Below are positions 7,695-10,143 of a DNA stretch of 10,143 nucleotides, one piece after another (position 1 is the stretch's first letter; every line of letters starts with the position of its first letter). The notes below the pieces were generated by a model. That model searched no databases, was not told the DNA's origin, and saw only the letters and a list, made by a program, of their open reading frames with translations. Location: NCBI GenBank assembly GCA_031256125.1, contig JAIRRE010000161.1, positions 1-10,143 on the forward strand. The letters are read 5' to 3'. This stretch comes from Burkholderiaceae bacterium. Lineage in GTDB: Bacteria > Pseudomonadota > Gammaproteobacteria > Burkholderiales > Burkholderiaceae_C. A program made the translations under genes and the position numbers.

Positions 7695-8972
7695 ATGAAC
7701 AAACAAACTCTGATTTCTTTAAGCTTGACCGCCGCCGCGCTGGCGAGTGTCAGTTCGTTTGCAGTGGCGCAACAAGACGCTTCGGCTTCGCCCGCATCTG
7801 TTGCATCTGCTGCGACGTCCGTTGCATCTGCTGCGGCGCCTGTTGCATCTGCTGCGACGTCCGTTGCGTCAGCTGCGGTGCCTGTTGCATCTGCTGCGGT
7901 GCCTGTTGCATCTGCTGCGACGCCTGTTGCATCTGCTGCGATGCCTGTTGCATCTGCTGCGATGCCTGTTGCATCTGCTGCGACGCCCGTTGCGTCAGCT
8001 GCGACGCCCGTTGCGTCAGCTGCGACGCCCGTTGCGTCAGCTGCGACGCCCGTTGCGTCAGCTGCGGTGCCCGTTGCATCTGCTGCGGTGCATGCTCCAG
8101 TAGTCGTGAGGCCATCAACGGTTCTGGTGAACGGTCCTGCCGGAGCGGTGACGGTGCTTGATCTGGAATCGCTGGTGCGCCAGCAGGTGCCGCCTTCACG
8201 TTATGTCGAGTTTTGGTCCAGGCACGACTTGGTACGGGATTGGGCGCAAAACCTTTATGGCCAACAAGCGTTGGCGCAGGAAGCAATCAAGGAAGGGCTT
8301 GATCGCACGCCCGAAAGCGCGCTCAAACTCAAGTTCGCGCGCGATCAGGTACTGGCCGATCTGCTGCGGGATGCGCGCGCCAAGGCCAGCGCACCCGATG
8401 ACAAGGCGGTGCGGGCTTACGCGCGCGACGAGATGAGGGGCAACCCCGATCGCTTCAAGACGCCCGAGGAGATCGACGTGCGCCACATTCTGCTGCCGGT
8501 GGCCAAGGATGGCGGCGATGACGTCGCCGTCAAAGCCAAGGCTGAAAAACTGCTGGCGCAACTGCGCAAGGGGGCCAATTTCGCCACGCTGGCCAAAGAA
8601 AATTCAAAAGATCCAGGCAGCGCGGCCCAGGGCGGCGATCTGGGCTTTTTCCCGCGTGGGCGCATGGTGCCGGCGTTCGAAGAAGCGGCCTTCAGTTTAA
8701 AGAAGCCCGGCGATCTGGTCGGGCCGGTGCGCTCACCGTTTGGCTACCACATCATTGAGTTGGTGGCACGCAAGCCTGCCGGGCAGATGTCGCTCAAAGA
8801 AGTGGAGCAGAAGGTGCGTGATGAACTGACCGAAAAGCGCAAGGCCAACGCGCGTAAGGCGCTGCTCGATCAGGTGCAAGAACAGGCGAAGGTCAACCAG
8901 CCCAACCTTGATGCGCTCGTCACACAGCAGGCGGCCCTCCATCCCCTGTCATCATCGCAGCCGCTCAAATAA
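7695..8972 (+). CDS. Exported parvulin-type peptidyl-prolyl isomerase with Ala/Ser/Val repeat region
   Basis: A 425-residue protein of SurA/PpiC/PrsA type, probably a periplasmic foldase or chaperone. Residues 1-25 are a signal peptide (SLTAAALASVSSFAVA, cut before QQ). Residues 35-132 are 14 tandem heptads of the form (P/S)VASAAx. Residues about 140-255 form an alpha-helical SurA_N-like chaperone segment, opening STVLVNGPAGAV. The rotamase domain is about 260-355: IDVRHILLP with His264, LAKENSKDPGSAAQGGDLGFF, the GRMVPAFEEAAFSL helix, and FGYHIIEL with His352. Both parvulin histidines are present. A charged helical tail follows. Bordetella Par27 is a known periplasmic member of the same broad class, but no repeat of this kind is part of the usual family layout. 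ATG 7695 is chosen because it directly precedes the signal peptide; an in-frame TTG at 7671 lies in the duplicated control region. No Shine-Dalgarno is visible before either. Confidence 0.9.
   Translation: MNKQTLISLSLTAAALASVSSFAVAQQDASASPASVASAATSVASAAAPVASAATSVASAAVPVASAAVPVASAATPVASAAMPVASAAMPVASAATPVASAATPVASAATPVASAATPVASAAVPVASAAVHAPVVVRPSTVLVNGPAGAVTVLDLESLVRQQVPPSRYVEFWSRHDLVRDWAQNLYGQQALAQEAIKEGLDRTPESALKLKFARDQVLADLLRDARAKASAPDDKAVRAYARDEMRGNPDRFKTPEEIDVRHILLPVAKDGGDDVAVKAKAEKLLAQLRKGANFATLAKENSKDPGSAAQGGDLGFFPRGRMVPAFEEAAFSLKKPGDLVGPVRSPFGYHIIELVARKPAGQMSLKEVEQKVRDELTEKRKANARKALLDQVQEQAKVNQPNLDALVTQQAALHPLSSSQPLK
7797..8090 (+). repeat. Coding tandem repeat: 14 units of 21 bp in the prolyl isomerase gene
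   Basis: Fourteen uninterrupted 21-bp units encode (P/S)-V-A-S-A-A-(T/A/V/M). The VASAA core is written in two ways: GTTGCATCTGCTGCG in units 1-3, 5-9 and 14, and GTTGCGTCAGCTGCG in units 4 and 10-13. Units 10, 11 and 12 are identical over all 21 bases, and units 7 and 8 are identical to each other, which points to recent local duplication. Since the unit is a multiple of three, copy-number changes alter protein length but not frame. Confidence 0.95.
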
Positions 8973-9035
8973 AAGTACAGTCGCAGCGCGGACTTGTTCT
9001 TGTGCACCGCAGCAATTTCCGGGCGCCGGGGCATT

Positions 9036-9041
9036 TAGAAT
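9036..9041 (+). promoter_or_regulatory. Candidate -10 element for gltI
   Basis: TAGAAT matches the -10 consensus at 5/6 and lies 37 bases before the gltI start codon in the 106-base gap after the prolyl isomerase gene. No convincing -35 element lies 16-18 bases upstream, so the call rests on the -10 and its position alone. Confidence 0.3.
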
Positions 9042-9078
9042 GAATGCTCCGTTTTTTGCTCAAGGAAGAGGTCCGCTC

Positions 9079-9987
9079 ATGAAAAGGTTTCTGACAGGCA
9101 TCGTCGCGGCTGGCTTGGCCGCCGGCTTCATGGCAAACGCCGCCGTGGCCCAGCAGTCAGGCACGCTCGACAAGATCAAGGCCAGCGGCCAGATTAGCCT
9201 GGGCGTGCGCGATTCCTCGATTCCTTTGTCATACACGGTGGGCAACGGCAAGTACGTGGGCTTTCATACCGAGATGGCCGAGCGTATCGTCGACGACCTG
9301 AGCAAGCTGATCGGCAAGCCGATCAAGATCGTTTACACGCCGATGACTTCGGCCAACCGTATGCCGCTGGTGGAGAATGGTACGGTGGACCTGGGATGCG
9401 GTTCGGCCACCAATACGGTTGCGCGCAAGAAGGAAGTCGCTTTTGCCAACACCACCTATGTGGAAGAAATGCGCATGGCGGTCAAAGCCAATTCGGGCAT
9501 CAACGGCATCCCGGATCTCAATGGCAAGAAGGTCGTGACCACTACCGGCACCAACGAAGTGCAAACGGTGCGCAAGGACCAGGCGAAAAATATTGATTTT
9601 CATATCGTCTATGGCAAAGACCATGCCGACAGCTTCCTGATGCTGGCAACCGGTCGCGCCGATGCCTTCGTGATGGACCAGTCGATTTTGGCGGGCAACA
9701 TCGCCAGCTCGAAGAACCCGGGCGATTTCAAGATCGTCGGCCCGGCCATCGAGATTGAACCGATCGCCTGTATGCTGCGCAAGAACGACACGGCCTTCCA
9801 GAAGGCGGTCAACGACAGCATCGCGCGCCAAATTGCCGACGGCTCGCTGGCCAAGCTCTACGATAAGTGGTTCATGCAGCCGATTCCGCCCAATGGCCGT
9901 TCGCTGAACATGCCGCTGTCGGATGCAACCAAAGAAGCCTGGGCGCTCCCGAACGACAAGTCGATGGAAGATTACAGCAAGAAGTAA
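9079..9987 (+). CDS. gltI: Glutamate/aspartate ABC transporter, periplasmic binding protein
   Basis: A 302-residue solute-binding protein (family 3, SBP_bac_3) that captures glutamate and aspartate in the periplasm and delivers them to the GltJK permease with the GltL ATPase. Residues 1-24 are a signal peptide (RFLTGIVAAGLAAGFMANAAVA, cut before QQSG). The mature protein opens GTLDKIKASGQISLGVRDSSIPLSY, split here as the usual ligand-lobe start. Further on it has VDLGCGSATNT, KKVVTTTGTNEVQTVRK, GKDHADSFLMLATGRADAF, VMDQSILAG and the typical ending LYDKWFMQPIPPNG then MPLSDATKEAW. These blocks are characteristic of GltI in Burkholderiales. The start is supported by AAGGA and AGAGG (9062-9071), seven or so bases upstream. 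The permease gene gltJ follows after a 115-base gap that holds a strong hairpin. Confidence 0.93.
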   Translation: MKRFLTGIVAAGLAAGFMANAAVAQQSGTLDKIKASGQISLGVRDSSIPLSYTVGNGKYVGFHTEMAERIVDDLSKLIGKPIKIVYTPMTSANRMPLVENGTVDLGCGSATNTVARKKEVAFANTTYVEEMRMAVKANSGINGIPDLNGKKVVTTTGTNEVQTVRKDQAKNIDFHIVYGKDHADSFLMLATGRADAFVMDQSILAGNIASSKNPGDFKIVGPAIEIEPIACMLRKNDTAFQKAVNDSIARQIADGSLAKLYDKWFMQPIPPNGRSLNMPLSDATKEAWALPNDKSMEDYSKK

Positions 9988-10012
9988 TCATCAAGCGCAG
10001 TGCTGGTGAGGT

Positions 10013-10041
10013 CAACGCCCGTCCCTGCGTGACGGGCGTTG
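10013..10041 (+). terminator. Strong intercistronic hairpin between gltI and gltJ (attenuator or mRNA stabiliser)
   Basis: CAACGCCCGTC (10013-10023) and GACGGGCGTTG (10031-10041) form a perfect GC-rich 11-bp stem with a 7-base loop. Only GCGTCTTTGAGG follows, a poor T tract, so full termination is unlikely. Its place, 25 bases after gltI and 61 before gltJ, fits a partial terminator or a 3' stabiliser that keeps the binding protein mRNA more abundant than the permease mRNA. Confidence 0.65.
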
Positions 10042-10102
10042 GCGTCTTTGAGGTGGATTGATTTGAAGGCGTCGAGCGTATTCGGCGCGAGGAGTATTCC
10101 CG

Positions 10103-10143
10103 ATGGGCCACTGGAACTGGTCGTTCTTCCTGGATTGGGATTG
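10103..10143 (+). CDS. gltJ: Glutamate/aspartate ABC transporter permease, N-terminal start only (runs off the window)
   Basis: Only 13 full codons are visible: MGHWNWSFFLDWD. The Trp-rich opening, the GAGGAG ribosome binding site at 10089-10094 eight bases upstream, and the position after gltI all fit the inner-membrane permease GltJ. The membrane segments lie outside the window, so the call depends mostly on context. Confidence 0.75.
   Translation, partial: MGHWNWSFFLDWD

Noticed and set aside
7797..8090. CRISPR array
   Set aside because: The repeats are head-to-tail with no unique spacers and are translated in frame as part of an exported protein.
7747..8103. Plus-strand alternative frame with Leu/Arg-rich repeats
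   Set aside because: It is the same artefact of the 21-bp array; no start signal or conserved sequence outside the array.
7750..8286. Minus-strand frame rich in Gln-Met/Leu-x-Gln repeats opposite the prolyl isomerase gene
   Set aside because: The 21-bp repeat is a multiple of three, so several frames stay open and periodic across it. This frame has no domain outside the repeat.

Overview
The window looks like ordinary chromosome of a high-GC betaproteobacterium, most likely order Burkholderiales and close to the Alcaligenaceae/Bordetella group. That assignment is inferred from protein character alone: a GltI with the Burkholderiales-type ending, a secreted SH3 protein with a Trp/Pro/Arg-rich tail, a NagZ–ABM gene pair, and a GdhA of about 426 residues. 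I could not run a search, so the genus is left open.

Layout. 1-704 (+): the 3' end of nagZ (cell-wall recycling glycosidase), overlapping by ATGA a small ABM-domain protein gene, with a probable terminator after it. 945-1565 (-): a secreted SH3-domain protein that converges on that pair and has its own strong hairpin terminator at 854-898. 1566-2141: a gene-poor stretch that holds a decayed transposase remnant (IS5-type core, possibly joined to an IS110-type N-terminus) just upstream of gdhA. 2142-3422 (+): gdhA, glutamate dehydrogenase. 3460-6345 (-): a two-gene operon, acyl-CoA dehydrogenase then medium-chain-type acyl-CoA synthetase. 6464-7588 (+): mnmA, tRNA 2-thiouridylase, divergent from that operon. 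7695-8972 (+): an exported parvulin-type prolyl isomerase whose N-terminal part carries 14 tandem copies of a seven-residue Val-Ala-Ser-Ala-Ala repeat. 9079-10143 (+): gltI, the periplasmic glutamate/aspartate-binding protein, then a strong intergenic hairpin and the first codons of gltJ, the permease.

How the genes relate. gdhA and the glt transporter both bear on glutamate supply but are separate units. The dehydrogenase/synthetase pair would activate a short, medium or branched acid to its CoA ester and take the first beta-oxidation step. The other genes are housekeeping.

Nothing here looks like a new multi-gene system. The features most worth a second look are the in-frame 21-bp repeat array in the prolyl isomerase gene, the unusual control region just upstream of it, the transposase mosaic before gdhA, and the gltI-gltJ hairpin.
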